A stretch of 64,000 nucleotides of DNA from Micromonospora echinospora (GCF_014203425.1 NZ_JACHJC010000001.1:6775501-6839500); one strand, 5' to 3'; shown: positions 16,257 to 25,581, counted from the stretch's first letter. Numbers and translations are program-made. Notes: generated from the sequence alone by a model not told the origin.

Positions 16257-17338
16257 AGCGACTCCAGGAACCTCTCCAGCGCCGCGTTCACGTCGTCGGC
16301 GTGCTCCAGCATCACCACGTGCCCGCTGTCGTGGATCTTCACGAACTCCGCGTGCGGCAGCCGCCGGACGATCTCCTCGGAGTGCGTCACCGGCGTGATC
16401 ATGTCCTTGTCCCCCACGATCACCAGCACCGGCGAGCCGGCCAGCGCGGCCAGCGCCGGGAAGCGGGAGTGGGTGGCGATCGTGCGCAGGTAGCGGGTGA
16501 CCGTGTCGGCCGAGGTGCGCGAGTTCATCATCTCGACGTACGACACCAGGGCCGGGCTCGGCGTCGAGGTGCCGAAGCCGTACCGCCGGGTGAGCAGCCA
16601 GGCCACGTTCGAGGTCGACCGGCGTGCCCTGTCGATCACGGTGCCGCCGTACCGGGTGGCGTTGCTCATCATGTAGAGCACCGGCGCGCCGACCCGGCCG
16701 AGCAGCGCGGGCGCCACCAGCTTCGTCTCCGCCGCGAGGCCCCCGGAGGTGGCCATCAGCACGGTGCCGACCACGCGGTCACCGAACATCTCCGGGTACA
16801 GCTCGGCCAGCGCCATGATCGTCATGCCGCCCATCGAGTGCCCGACCAGCACCAGCGGACCGTCCGGGGCCACCTCGTCCAGCACCCGGCGCAGCGTGTG
16901 GCCCAGCGCGGTCAGGTCGTACTCGCCGCTCTCCAGCCGGCCGGACCGGCCGTGCCCCGGCTGGTCGTACGCGACCACCCGGTAGTCGCCGCGCTCGACG
17001 AGCCGCTTGCGCTGGAAGTGGAACGTGCCCATGTCCAGGCAGAAGCCGTGCACAAGCACCACCGTCGGGTGCCCGGCGACCGGCCGCGTCGGCTCGACCA
17101 CCTCCACGTGGATGTCGGTGCCGTCCGGCATCTCCAGCTGGTACGCCTGGTCGTAGCGCTGGTCGCCGAAGACCTCGTCGGCGTAGCGGTCGGTGGGGTC
17201 GTTCTTGAGCCGGCGGACCAGCACCCGCTCGCTGACCACGCCCGCCGCGAGCCCGGCGGCGGCCACCCCGACGGCCGCGCCGACCAGGCCGGCGACCTTT
17301 CCGGCGGCGGTACGCGGTCGCGGCAACCGGACGCTCAT
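16253..17338 (-). CDS. Membrane-anchored alpha/beta hydrolase
   Basis: A 361-residue alpha/beta hydrolase. Residues about 12-40 form one hydrophobic segment (AGLVGAAVGVAAAGLAAGVV), a likely N-terminal anchor. The fold shows VVLVHGFCLDMGTFHFQ, DQPGHGRS and the nucleophile elbow LVGHSMGG (Ser at about 172), with VIVGDKDMITP (Asp) and DSGHVVMLE (His) completing the triad. Substrate unknown. The gene is a constant companion between alr and tsaE in actinobacteria, and overlaps both by 4 bp, so it is translated with them. Confidence 0.9.
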   Translation of the reverse strand: MSVRLPRPRTAAGKVAGLVGAAVGVAAAGLAAGVVSERVLVRRLKNDPTDRYADEVFGDQRYDQAYQLEMPDGTDIHVEVVEPTRPVAGHPTVVLVHGFCLDMGTFHFQRKRLVERGDYRVVAYDQPGHGRSGRLESGEYDLTALGHTLRRVLDEVAPDGPLVLVGHSMGGMTIMALAELYPEMFGDRVVGTVLMATSGGLAAETKLVAPALLGRVGAPVLYMMSNATRYGGTVIDRARRSTSNVAWLLTRRYGFGTSTPSPALVSYVEMMNSRTSADTVTRYLRTIATHSRFPALAALAGSPVLVIVGDKDMITPVTHSEEIVRRLPHAEFVKIHDSGHVVMLEHADDVNAALERFLESL

Positions 17339-18453
17339 GCGCGCTCGCCGTCGTAGACGCGGGGCACCCGCACGCCGCCGAAACGGGTCACGATCTCGTA
17401 GTTGATGGTGCCGACCGCCTCGGCCCAGTCGTCGGCCGTGGGCCCGCCGTCCGCGCCGTCGCCGAACAGCGTCACCACGTCACCGGCGGCCACCTCGTCG
17501 TCGCCGCAGTCGACCACGAACTGGTCCATGCAGACCCGGCCGGAGATGTTCCGGCGCTTGCCGGCGAGATGCACCGGGCCGGTGTTGGAGGCGTGCCGGG
17601 GCACCCCGTCGGCGTAGCCGAGCGGCACCACCGCGAGGTTGGCCTCCTGCTCGGTGAGGTAGGTGTGCCCGTAGGAGACGCCCGTCCCGGCCGCGACCCG
17701 CTTGGTCAGCATCACCCGGGCGCGGGCGGTCATCGCCGGGCGCAGGCCGAACCGTTCGCCCGCGACCGGCGACAGACCGTAGACGGCGATGCCGGGCCGG
17801 ACCAGATCGAAATGAGTGTCCGGCCGGGTGAGCGTGGCGGCGGAGTTGGCCAGGTGGCGGTAGCGGGGGCGCAGACCGGCGCGCGTCACCATCTCCAGCC
17901 CTTCGTGGAAGACGGCGAGCTGCCGATCTGTGGTGGGGTGGCCGGGCGAGTCCGCGTACACGAAGTGGCTCCACACGCCGACCACCTCGACCAGACCGTC
18001 GGCCTGGGCCTTCGCGGCGGCCTCCAGCAGCGCCGGCCAGTCGGCGACGGTGGCGCCACCCCGGGCCAGCCCGGTGTCGATCTTGAGGTGCAGCCGGGCC
18101 GGGCGGTCCGCCCGGCGGCTCGCCTCGATCATCTCGTCGAGCTGGGTGAGACCGGCGCAGCCGAGGTCGACCCCGACGGTGATCCCGTCGTGCAACGGCA
18201 GGCCAGGGCTGAGCAGCCAGGCCAGCACCGGCGCGGTGATGCCCTCCTCGCGCAGCCGCAGCGCCTCGTCCAGCGTGCAGACGCCGAGCTGGTCCGCACC
18301 GGCGTCGAGCGCCGCGCGGGCCGCCGGCACCATGCCGTGCCCGTACCCGTCGCCCTTGACCACCGCCATCAGCTCGGCGCTGGTGCCGGCCTTGAGCCGG
18401 GCCACGTTCTCCCGGATCGCGTCCAGGTCGACGCGCACCTCCGACTGCCACAT
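17335..18453 (-). CDS. alr: Alanine racemase
   Basis: A 372-residue PLP enzyme that makes D-alanine for peptidoglycan. The PLP lysine lies in MAVVKGDGYGHG (usual family form AVVKADAYGHG, so two conservative-site changes), and the catalytic tyrosine in TGVSYGHTYLTE (about 261). ATG 18453 is chosen over an in-frame upstream ATG because GGGGAG precedes it and the family N-terminus starts here; TAGGCT also lies 7 nt upstream. The stop overlaps the hydrolase ATG. Confidence 0.95.
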   Translation of the reverse strand: MWQSEVRVDLDAIRENVARLKAGTSAELMAVVKGDGYGHGMVPAARAALDAGADQLGVCTLDEALRLREEGITAPVLAWLLSPGLPLHDGITVGVDLGCAGLTQLDEMIEASRRADRPARLHLKIDTGLARGGATVADWPALLEAAAKAQADGLVEVVGVWSHFVYADSPGHPTTDRQLAVFHEGLEMVTRAGLRPRYRHLANSAATLTRPDTHFDLVRPGIAVYGLSPVAGERFGLRPAMTARARVMLTKRVAAGTGVSYGHTYLTEQEANLAVVPLGYADGVPRHASNTGPVHLAGKRRNISGRVCMDQFVVDCGDDEVAAGDVVTLFGDGADGGPTADDWAEAVGTINYEIVTRFGGVRVPRVYDGERA

Positions 18454-18460
18454 GCTCCCC

Positions 18461-18466
18461 AGCCTA
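18461..18466 (-). promoter_or_regulatory. TAGGCT -10-like element before alr
   Basis: On the minus strand TAGGCT is separated by 7 nt (GGGGAGC) from the alr ATG. The intervening bases also look like a ribosome site, so either a leaderless start or read-through from nnr is possible. Confidence 0.35.
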
Positions 18467-18538
18467 CTTCCGTCAGTGATCATCAGCGCCGTGAGTCGTG
18501 CGGGCGGTGCCCGTCGCCACCGGTCGTCGCGGCCCGGA

Positions 18539-20008
18539 TCAGCCCAGCCGGGCCAGCACCGGACGCAACGCCGTGGCCACGTCGGGCGCGGTCACCGGAC
18601 CGCCGCGCGCCGCCTCCCGGCCGGCCAGCCCATGCAGGTACGCCGCGGCGCCGGCCGCCCGCTCCGGGGCCAGCCCGGCGGCGAGCAGCGAGCCGAGCAA
18701 CCCGGCCAGCACGTCGCCGGTGCCGCCGGTGGCCAACGCCGGAGTGCCGGTCGGATTCGAGTACGCGCGGCCGTCGGGCGTGCCGATGACCGTCCGGGCG
18801 CCCTTGAGCAGCACCACCGCGTTCATCCAGGCGGCCAGCCGCAGCGCGGCGGCGACCCGGTCCTCCCCCGGCATCTCGCCGCAGAGCCGGGCGTACTCAC
18901 GGTCGTGCGGCGTCACCACGATCGGGGCGTCCCGGCCACGCAGCCGGCCGGCCAGCTTGCCGTCCACGAGCAGCGTCAGCGCGTCCGCGTCGAGCACCAC
19001 CGGCACCGGCGCGGCGAGCACCGCGCGCAGCTCGGCGGCGGAGTCCTCGCCGGTGCCGAGCCCGGAGCCGCAGACCCACGCCTGCACCCGGCCCGCGTCG
19101 GCGACCCGGCCGGTGGCGATCACCGACGGGTGCTGGTGCAGCACCTCGCCCTTGGCGCTCCCGGCGTAGCGGACCAGGCCGGTGGGGCCGGCGAGCGCCC
19201 CGGCGACAGAGAGCACCGCGGCGCCGGGGTAGGTGGCCGAGCCGGTGGCCACGCCGACCACACCCCGGCTGTACTTCTCCGACGACGCGCCCAGCACCGG
19301 CCACCAGTCGACCACGTCCGTCAGCTCGATCACCTGGAGCGCCGGCGTGCCGCGCAGCCACGGCGTCAGCCCGATGTCGACCAGCTCGACCTCTCCGGCC
19401 AGCTCGGCGGCCGGCCCGACGGCCAGCGCCGGCTTGAGCGCGCCGAAGGCCACTGTCACGTCGGCGCGGACCGCGCGGGGCCGCCCGGCGTCGGTCAGCG
19501 GGACGTGGCCGGTGTCGACCTCGACACCGCTGGGCACGTCGACAGCCACCACGGTGGCGCGCCTGCCGTCCCTGCCGAGGTGCCCGGTCAGGCTCGCGGC
19601 GAGCTGCTCGGCCGTGTCCCGCAACCCGCCCGTGCCGCCGATGCCCACGATGCCGTCGACCACCAGGTCGGCTCCGGCGGGTGGCCGGTCGACGACGCTC
19701 CCGCCGGCGGCACGCAGAGCGGCCAGACCCTCCGCGTGCGCCCGCCCGGGGCTCAACAGCAGCGCGGCCACCGCCACGCCCCGGCGGGCCAGGTGCGCGC
19801 CCGCGAAGAGCGCGTCGCCTCCGTTGTCGCCGGAGCCGACCAGCAGCAGCACCCGGGCGCCGTAGACCCCGCCCCGGTCACCGAGCAGCAGCGCGCAGCG
19901 GCGGGCCAGCCCTGCCGCGGCCCGGTGCATCAACGCCCCAGGCGGGAGGGTGGCCATCAGGCCCGCTTCCGCCGCGCGAACGTCCGCGACGCGCCATACC
20001 GGTCTCAT
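18539..20008 (-). CDS. nnr: Bifunctional NAD(P)H-hydrate epimerase / ADP-dependent dehydratase
   Basis: A 489-residue repair enzyme. The N-terminal epimerase (about 1-215) has LLLVGSGDNGGDALFAGAHLARRGV and converts R- to S-NAD(P)HX; the C-terminal ribokinase-like dehydratase (about 230-489) has VVTPHDREYARL, NPTGTPALATGGTGDVLAGLLGSLL and restores NAD(P)H using ADP. The two-domain form is the common bacterial one. The gene heads the minus-strand series nnr-alr-hydrolase-tsaE, 85 nt before alr. A TTPD-like change is not seen; all key glycine loops are present. Confidence 0.93.
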   Translation of the reverse strand: MRPVWRVADVRAAEAGLMATLPPGALMHRAAAGLARRCALLLGDRGGVYGARVLLLVGSGDNGGDALFAGAHLARRGVAVAALLLSPGRAHAEGLAALRAAGGSVVDRPPAGADLVVDGIVGIGGTGGLRDTAEQLAASLTGHLGRDGRRATVVAVDVPSGVEVDTGHVPLTDAGRPRAVRADVTVAFGALKPALAVGPAAELAGEVELVDIGLTPWLRGTPALQVIELTDVVDWWPVLGASSEKYSRGVVGVATGSATYPGAAVLSVAGALAGPTGLVRYAGSAKGEVLHQHPSVIATGRVADAGRVQAWVCGSGLGTGEDSAAELRAVLAAPVPVVLDADALTLLVDGKLAGRLRGRDAPIVVTPHDREYARLCGEMPGEDRVAAALRLAAWMNAVVLLKGARTVIGTPDGRAYSNPTGTPALATGGTGDVLAGLLGSLLAAGLAPERAAGAAAYLHGLAGREAARGGPVTAPDVATALRPVLARLG

Positions 20009-20237
20009 GCCACCCCGTCCCGTTCGTCGCGCCGGCCCAGCCGGCTTCAGCTTCCGCCCGCGGCTGTCCCGATCACGGCCTCACCCTACCGACGGTACGA
20101 GCCCGGGACCGGCTGGCGGAAGCGCCCTGTGGAAAACCCCGGCCGTTGTCCACAGGGGTCCGCGGTGGGACCGCCGGGCGGCCTAGCGTCCCGGTGTCCG
20201 GGCCGGTGGGTGGCGTCGGGCGACCTGGGGAGGTCAC

Positions 20238-20543
20238 GTGGTGGAGAAACCGTTCGACGTCGACCCGGAGCTGCTGCGCGCGGTCGCGCGGGAGTTGGCC
20301 GACGACGCGTACCGGCTGGCCCGGGGCCCGGGGGCGGCGGCGGAGTCGCTGCTGGTGGCGGCGGCGGCGGACGGCTGGCGGGCCGGGGCGGCGCTAGCCG
20401 ACCTGGAGTCGGCGGTGCGGCGCTGGTCCGGCACGCTCGGCGCCCGGGTGGCCGACACCGCCGGAGCGTTGCGCCGCGGGGCGGACGGCTACGAGGCGGT
20501 GGACGAGCGCGCCGCGCGCCGCCTCACCGGGGTGCTCCGGTGA
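20238..20543 (+). CDS. WXG100/EspC-like small helical protein
   Basis: A 101-residue, mostly helical protein (FDVDPELLRAVARELADDAYRLAR...DGWRAGAALADLESAVRRWSGTL...DGYEAVDERAARRL). Size, the W-x-G-like turn and a Y-x-x-x-D/E-like tail resemble ESX secretion-target proteins of the EspC/WXG100 groups. GTG 20238 has GGGAGGT 5 nt upstream. The stop overlaps the next GTG by 4 bp, so it is made with the DUF1023 protein. No ESX machinery genes are in this window, so secretion is inference. Confidence 0.65.
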   Translation: MVEKPFDVDPELLRAVARELADDAYRLARGPGAAAESLLVAAAADGWRAGAALADLESAVRRWSGTLGARVADTAGALRRGADGYEAVDERAARRLTGVLR

Positions 20544-22207
20544 GCGGCGGCGCTCCCGGGCGGTCCGCGCCGGGCTCCGGAGGGCCCGCCGGGCGGTCCG
20601 GCGGCCTTGCAGACGTCCCGGTCGGTTACGCGCAGCTCTGGCGGGCCGATCCGGGCGCCTGGTCCGCCGCCGGGGTGGCCTGGCGAGGGCTCGCCGGGCC
20701 GGTGCGCCGTCGCGCCGACGCGCTGACCGCCCGGATCGGCGCGCTCCGGCCCGGCTGGTCGGGCGCGGCCTCGGCCGCGGCACAGCGGCGGATCGGCGAC
20801 CTGCGCACCGACCTCACCGACGTGCTGCCCGCCCTGTTCGAGGCCGACCAGGTGCTGGCCGAGTTCGGCGCCCGGCTGGGCGCGGCAAAGGCCCGGCTCG
20901 GCGCCGAGGTGGCCCGCGCCGAGTCCGGCGGCCTGCTCGTGGACCGCTCCGGCGCGGTGCGGCCCGATCCGGCCCGGCCGGTGTCCCAGGCCGGTCCGGC
21001 GGTGGTCGACGCGCGGGCCGGGATCCGGGGCGCGCTGACGCTCGCCGGCGCCGCCGACCGGGAGGCGGTTCGCCGCCTGGCGGAGCTGACCACCGCCACG
21101 GTGACCGGCTGGGTCAGCGTCCCGCCCGCGTGGCGGCCGGGCCCCGGCGCCGGGCCGGCCGAGGTGAGCCGCTGGTGGGCCGGGCTGAGCGCGGCCGAGC
21201 GGCGCTGGCTGGTCGGGCGGGAACCGGATCGGATCGGCCGCCTCGACGGCGTGCCGGCCGCCGCCCGGGACCAGGCCAACCGGCTGCTGCTCGGCGACCG
21301 GCGGACGGAACTGCTCGCGCGCCGCAACGCGCTGCTGCACCCGCTGCCGGCCGGACCGCTGGAGGCGTCCCGGCGGATCCGGCTGGCCGGCGTCGAAGCG
21401 GCGCTGCGCGGGCTGGACCGGCTCAGCGAGCGGCTCGCCGCGCCGGGGCTGCCGCGGGCGTACCTGCTGGGGCTGGACCCGGGCGGCGACGGGCGCGCGG
21501 TGGTGGCGCTCGGCAACCCGGACCGGTCCGCCGCGGTGCTGACCTACGTCCCGGGCATGACCTCGGACCTTGCCGACGCGCCGGACGAGCTGGGCCGGGC
21601 CGCCCGGGTGCTGCGGCGGTGCGCGGCGCTGGGGCCGGGCGAGGAGGCGGCGGCGGTGCTCTGGCTGGACTACGACGCGCCCGACTTCCTCACCGAGGCG
21701 GCCGGCACCAGGCAGGCCGAGGACGCCGGGCCGGCCCTGCACCGCTTCCAGGAAGGGCTGCGCGCCGCGCACGAGGGTTCGCCGGCCCGGCAGACGGTGC
21801 TCGGGCACAGCTACGGCTCACTGGTGGTCGGCGCCGCCGCCCGGGACCACGGGCTGAGCGCGGACGCGCTGGTCTTCGTCGGCTCGCCCGGCGTCGGCGT
21901 CGACCACGCCACCGAGCTGCGGATGCCCGCCGGTGAGGTCTGGTCGTCGACCGCGCCGGACGACGTGATCCGGCTGGCGCGTCCGCCGGACGAACTGGCC
22001 CGCCGCGCACTGCTCGCCGGCACGCCCCTCGGCCCGGCGCTCGCCGTGCTCGACCCGCACGGCGAGCGGCTCTGGTTCGGCGCCGATCCGAGCGCGCCGG
22101 GTTTCGGCGGGCGGCGGTTCCCGAGCGCCCCGCACGGCCACACCGGCTACTGGGACCCGGACAACCCGGCGCTGGACGGCATGGCCCGGATCGTGCTGGG
22201 CCGATGA
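20540..22207 (+). CDS. DUF1023 alpha/beta hydrolase with N-terminal helical domain
   Basis: A 555-residue protein. The N-terminal about 290 residues are helical and WXG-like (YAQLWRADPGAWSAAGVAWRGLAG...ALRPGWSGAASAAAQRR). The C-terminal half is a DUF1023 hydrolase: VLTYVPGMTSDL, LWLDYDAPDFL, nucleophile elbow TVLGHSYGSLVVG and late PHGHTGYW. The substrate is unknown. The frame stays open far upstream in this GC-rich DNA, but GTG 20540, which overlaps the preceding stop, gives the natural N-terminus. Pairing of a small helical protein with a larger helical-hydrolase protein resembles ESX-dependent effector cassettes. Confidence 0.75.
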   Translation: MSGGAPGRSAPGSGGPAGRSGGLADVPVGYAQLWRADPGAWSAAGVAWRGLAGPVRRRADALTARIGALRPGWSGAASAAAQRRIGDLRTDLTDVLPALFEADQVLAEFGARLGAAKARLGAEVARAESGGLLVDRSGAVRPDPARPVSQAGPAVVDARAGIRGALTLAGAADREAVRRLAELTTATVTGWVSVPPAWRPGPGAGPAEVSRWWAGLSAAERRWLVGREPDRIGRLDGVPAAARDQANRLLLGDRRTELLARRNALLHPLPAGPLEASRRIRLAGVEAALRGLDRLSERLAAPGLPRAYLLGLDPGGDGRAVVALGNPDRSAAVLTYVPGMTSDLADAPDELGRAARVLRRCAALGPGEEAAAVLWLDYDAPDFLTEAAGTRQAEDAGPALHRFQEGLRAAHEGSPARQTVLGHSYGSLVVGAAARDHGLSADALVFVGSPGVGVDHATELRMPAGEVWSSTAPDDVIRLARPPDELARRALLAGTPLGPALAVLDPHGERLWFGADPSAPGFGGRRFPSAPHGHTGYWDPDNPALDGMARIVLGR

Positions 22208-22301
22208 CCCGCCCGAGGTCGTCCGGCGGCCGTCCGGGACGATCCGGCACGACCGTCCGAGGCCGTACCGCAGCCGCCCGCGAGGCGGGCCGGAGACGGC
22301 G

Positions 22302-22336
22302 CGGTCCCTCCGCCCGGGCTACGGGCGGAGGGACCG
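22302..22336. terminator. Bidirectional terminator hairpin after glmS
   Basis: Perfect 15-bp arms 22302-22316 and 22322-22336 around a 5-nt loop. It lies just past the glmS stop (minus strand) and 95 nt after the DUF1023 stop (plus strand). Confidence 0.75.
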
Positions 22337-22350
22337 TGGACGGAAGCGGA

Positions 22351-24264
22351 CTACTCGACAGTGACCGACTTGGCCAGGTTCCGGGGCTGGTCGACGTCGT
22401 GCCCCCGGGCGGCGGCGATCTCGGCGGCCAGCACCTGCAACGGCACGGTGGTCACCAGCGGCGCCAGCAGCGTCGGCGTACGCGGCACGTAGATCAGGTG
22501 ATCGGCGTAGCGGACCACCGCCTGGTCGCCCTCCTCCGCGATCACGATGGTGCGGGCGCCCCGGGCGCGTACCTCCTGGATGTTGGAGACGACCTTGTCG
22601 TGCAGCATGCCCCGGCCGACCGGCGACGGCACGATGCAGATCACCGGGGTGCCCTGGTCGATCAGCGAGATCGGGCCGTGCTTCAGCTCACCGGCGGCGA
22701 AGCCCTCGGCGTGCATGTACGCCAGCTCCTTGAGCTTCAGCGCGCCCTCCAGCGCCACCGGGTAGCCCACGTGCCGGCCGATGAACAGCACCGTCGGCTC
22801 GGACTTCAACTCGCGGCCCAGCGCGCGGACCGGCTCGATCCGGTCCAGCAGCTCCCGCAGCTTGCCCGGCATCTCCTGGAGCTGGGCGACGACCGCGCCC
22901 ACCTCGTCGGCGAACTTGATGCCGCGCACCTGGGCCAGGTGCAGGCCGATCAGGTAGCAGGCGACGACCTGGGTGAGGAACGCCTTGGTGGAGGCGACGG
23001 CGATCTCCGGGCCGCCGTGGGTGTAGAGCACGGCGTCGGACTCGCGCGGGATGGTGGAGCCGTTCGTGTTGCAGATCGCCAGCACGCGGGCCTTCTGCTC
23101 CTTGGCGTGCCGCAGCGCCATCAGCGTGTCCATCGTCTCGCCGGACTGCGAGATCACCACGATCAGCGTGGACCGGTCCAGCACCGGGTCGCGGTAGCGG
23201 AACTCGCTGGCCAGCTCCACCTCGCAGGGGATGCGGGTCCAGTGCTCGATGGCGTACTTGGCGACCAGGCCGGCGTGGTAGGAGGTGCCGCAGGCGACGA
23301 TGAAGATCTTGTCGACGTCGCGCAGGTCCTGCTCGCTGAGGCGGACCTCGTCGAGGGCGATCTCGCCGGTCTCGGTGAGCCTGCCCAGCAGCGTGTCGGC
23401 GATGGCCTGCGGCTGCTCCTCGATCTCCTTGAGCATGAACCAGTCGTAGCCGCCCTTCTCGGCAGCCGACGAGTCCCAGTCGATGTGGAAGTCCGTGCCG
23501 CTGGCCGGCTGACCGTGGAAGTCGGTGATGTCGATGCTGTCCGGCGTGATCAGGACAATCTGGTCCTGCCCCAGCTCGACCGCGTCCCGGGTGTGCTCGA
23601 TGAACGCGGCGACGTCGCTGGCCAGGTAGTTCTCGCCGTCGCCCCGGCCGACGACCAGCGGCGAGTTGCGCCGGGCGCCGACCACCGCGCCGGGGATGCC
23701 GGCGTCGACGGCGAGCAGCGTGAACGCGCCCTCCAGGCGACCGCAGACCACGCGCATGGCGGCGGCGAGGAGCTGCGGGCTGTCGGTCTCGCCGGCCGAG
23801 CGCAGGTCGGCCAGCGCGCGGGCGATCAGGTGCGCAGCGCACTCGGTGTCGGTGTCGCTGGCGAACTCGACGCCCTCGTCCTCCAGCTCGGCGCGGAGCT
23901 TCGCGAAGTTCTCGATGATGCCGTTGTGGATCACGGCCACCCGGCCGTCCGGGGAGAGGTGCGGATGGGCGTTGCGGTCGGTCGGGCCGCCGTGCGTGGC
24001 CCACCGGGTGTGGCCGATGCCGGTGGTGCCGTCGCCGATGCCGATCGGGCTGGCCGCGCAGTCCTCGGGGTTGTCCGCCGCCCGCTCGGAGAGGACCTTC
24101 TCCAGGTTCGCGAGCTTGCCGGCCTTCTTCTCGGTCAGCAGCTCGTCCTCGCAGACCACGGCGACACCGGCCGAGTCGTAGCCGCGGTATTCGAGCCGCC
24201 GCAGTCCGTCAAGCACGATGCCGAGCGCCGGACGCGCACCGGCGTAACCCACGATTCCACACAT
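22351..24264 (-). CDS. glmS: Glutamine-fructose-6-phosphate aminotransferase (isomerizing)
   Basis: A 637-residue enzyme making glucosamine-6-phosphate, the first step to UDP-GlcNAc. The N-terminal nucleophile Cys follows Met directly (MCGIVGYAG), with RLEYRGYDSAGV and GHTRWATHG; the C-terminal half has two SIS domains (FIVACGTSYHAG, VVISQSGETMDT, LKHGPISLID) and ends KSVTVE, the conserved C-terminus. TAGGCT lies 7 nt before the ATG. It fits with glmM at 31171 in the same pathway. Confidence 0.97.
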   Translation of the reverse strand: MCGIVGYAGARPALGIVLDGLRRLEYRGYDSAGVAVVCEDELLTEKKAGKLANLEKVLSERAADNPEDCAASPIGIGDGTTGIGHTRWATHGGPTDRNAHPHLSPDGRVAVIHNGIIENFAKLRAELEDEGVEFASDTDTECAAHLIARALADLRSAGETDSPQLLAAAMRVVCGRLEGAFTLLAVDAGIPGAVVGARRNSPLVVGRGDGENYLASDVAAFIEHTRDAVELGQDQIVLITPDSIDITDFHGQPASGTDFHIDWDSSAAEKGGYDWFMLKEIEEQPQAIADTLLGRLTETGEIALDEVRLSEQDLRDVDKIFIVACGTSYHAGLVAKYAIEHWTRIPCEVELASEFRYRDPVLDRSTLIVVISQSGETMDTLMALRHAKEQKARVLAICNTNGSTIPRESDAVLYTHGGPEIAVASTKAFLTQVVACYLIGLHLAQVRGIKFADEVGAVVAQLQEMPGKLRELLDRIEPVRALGRELKSEPTVLFIGRHVGYPVALEGALKLKELAYMHAEGFAAGELKHGPISLIDQGTPVICIVPSPVGRGMLHDKVVSNIQEVRARGARTIVIAEEGDQAVVRYADHLIYVPRTPTLLAPLVTTVPLQVLAAEIAAARGHDVDQPRNLAKSVTVE

Positions 24265-24271
24265 GGTCCGC

Positions 24272-24277
24272 AGCCTA
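24272..24277 (-). promoter_or_regulatory. Putative -10 (TAGGCT) of leaderless glmS
   Basis: TAGGCT on the minus strand is followed by 7 nt (GCGGACC) and the glmS ATG; no ribosome site is present. The remaining divergent region to 24536 shows no other clear element apart from an AT-richer patch at 24313-24335. Confidence 0.45.
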
Positions 24278-24536
24278 ACCGAGTTTCGCTCATCGCGCGT
24301 GCTCGGAAAGCCGGTTAACGATCATTGAATTTGAGCGAACCGAACGCCAGGGCTGCTATGTCGGACAACACACGAGCCGGGCTCATCTGCCGCGTGCGTA
24401 CCGGTTCGGGACGCGGCGCGCCCGGACGGACCGGGTCCACGCGGCTGGCCGGCACGGCCTACATTGGGGCCGGGCTCCGCCCCCCGGGCCCATCGTTCCG
24501 CGGGCGTCCGCGCCGTACCCCCTGTGAGCTGAGCCG

Positions 24537-25550
24537 ATGTCCGAGACGACCCCCGCCCCCGAGCCGGCCCCCGGACCGGTCGACCCGACCGCCGCGCCGG
24601 TGACCCCCCAGCCGTCCACCTGGACGCCGCCGGACCCGTTGGCCGCTCCGCAGCCGTGGACGCCACCCGAGCCCTGGTCGCCGTCGTCGTCGGCCCCCTT
24701 GAGCGCCCCCGGCGGCGAGGGCCGTCACCCCGATCCTGCGGGCGGCGCCGAGGGGCGACCCGCGGGTGACCCGGGCCGGGCCGCTCCGGCCGACACGCCG
24801 GGCGCCGGCAATCAGGGACAGCCCGGGGCGCCGGGCGGGTGGCCGTCCCAGCCCGCGGGTCCGGGGACACCGCAGTGGCCGGGCCAGCCGGGAGCACCGG
24901 GCTGGCCGGCGCAGCCGGGCAACCCCGGCTCGTCGCCACAGCCGGGTGCCTACCCGCCCGGCGCTTACCCGCCCGGGCCGTACCCGCCCGGCGCCTACCC
25001 GCCCGGCGCCTACCCGCCCGGGCCCTACCCGCCGCCGTACGCGTACCCGGGGATGCCGCCACGCCGCAGCGGCGGCGGCTGGGTGGTCGGTGTGGTGGTC
25101 GGCATCGTCACCGTCCTGGCGCTGATCGTCTGCGGTTGCGTCGGGCTGGCCTTCCTCGGCAGCACCATGGACGACGGGACGGCAGTCGGCGAACGGTACG
25201 AGGAGCCGATCTACGGCGAACCCGGCGACTGGACCGACGAGCCGACAGCGCCCCCGGTGAGGCCGGCGACCACCCCGTCCGGCGGGCCCGGCAAGTTCAC
25301 CGTCCTGTACGAGGTGACCGCCTCCAACGGCGAGGCGGAGGTGCAGTTCTACGACGCGGACGCGAACTTCCACCAGCCCGGCGCCGTGGACGCGCCCTGG
25401 CGGCTGAGCTTCACCGCGAACGACCGCGAGCGGGTGCAGGTCATCGCCACCTCGGTCGCCGGCGGTGAGGTGACCTGCCGGATCACCGTCAACGGCAAGG
25501 TCGTCTCCCGGAACTCGGGGAGGTTCAACATCGCCTGCTTCGGCTGGTGA
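24537..25550 (+). CDS. Proline-rich MmpS-like membrane protein
   Basis: A 337-residue protein. The first about 180 residues are Pro/Gly-rich and disordered, ending in six copies of a Y-P-P-G-x repeat. A single membrane helix follows (WVVGVVVGIVTVLALIVCGCVGLAFL, about 182-207). The outer C-terminal domain (FTVLYEVTASNGEAEVQFYDADANFHQPG...APWRLSFTAN, about 258-337) resembles MmpS/transport-accessory beta domains with two cysteines likely to form a disulfide. Function in the cell is unknown; MmpS proteins assist lipid export by MmpL, but no mmpL is here. The ribosome site before ATG 24537 is weak. Confidence 0.72.
   Translation: MSETTPAPEPAPGPVDPTAAPVTPQPSTWTPPDPLAAPQPWTPPEPWSPSSSAPLSAPGGEGRHPDPAGGAEGRPAGDPGRAAPADTPGAGNQGQPGAPGGWPSQPAGPGTPQWPGQPGAPGWPAQPGNPGSSPQPGAYPPGAYPPGPYPPGAYPPGAYPPGPYPPPYAYPGMPPRRSGGGWVVGVVVGIVTVLALIVCGCVGLAFLGSTMDDGTAVGERYEEPIYGEPGDWTDEPTAPPVRPATTPSGGPGKFTVLYEVTASNGEAEVQFYDADANFHQPGAVDAPWRLSFTANDRERVQVIATSVAGGEVTCRITVNGKVVSRNSGRFNIACFGW
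24950..25039 (+). repeat. 15-bp tandem repeat encoding YPPG-type pentapeptides
   Basis: Six imperfect units of TACCCGCCCGGCGCC, varying only at the last codon (Ala or Pro). They encode the proline-rich linker ahead of the membrane helix and can change in number by slippage without shifting the frame. Confidence 0.75.
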
Positions 25551-25568
25551 GTGCGCCGCGGCGGGCCG

Positions 25569-25574
25569 TAGGCT
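25569..25574 (+). promoter_or_regulatory. Putative -10 (TAGGCT) of leaderless dapC
   Basis: TAGGCT is followed by 7 nt (GGCCGCC) and the GTG of the aminotransferase gene. The gap to the preceding stop is only 31 nt, and no Shine-Dalgarno is seen. Confidence 0.45.
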
Positions 25575-25581
25575 GGCCGCC

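Noticed and set aside
17930..20539. 870-codon upstream extension of the DUF1023 frame
   Set aside because: It runs antisense through nnr and alr and is only open because of high GC; the natural start overlaps the small gene's stop at 20540.
24950..25039. CRISPR-like repeat array
   Set aside because: Units are contiguous 15-bp codon repeats inside a proline-rich coding region, with no spacers or cas genes.
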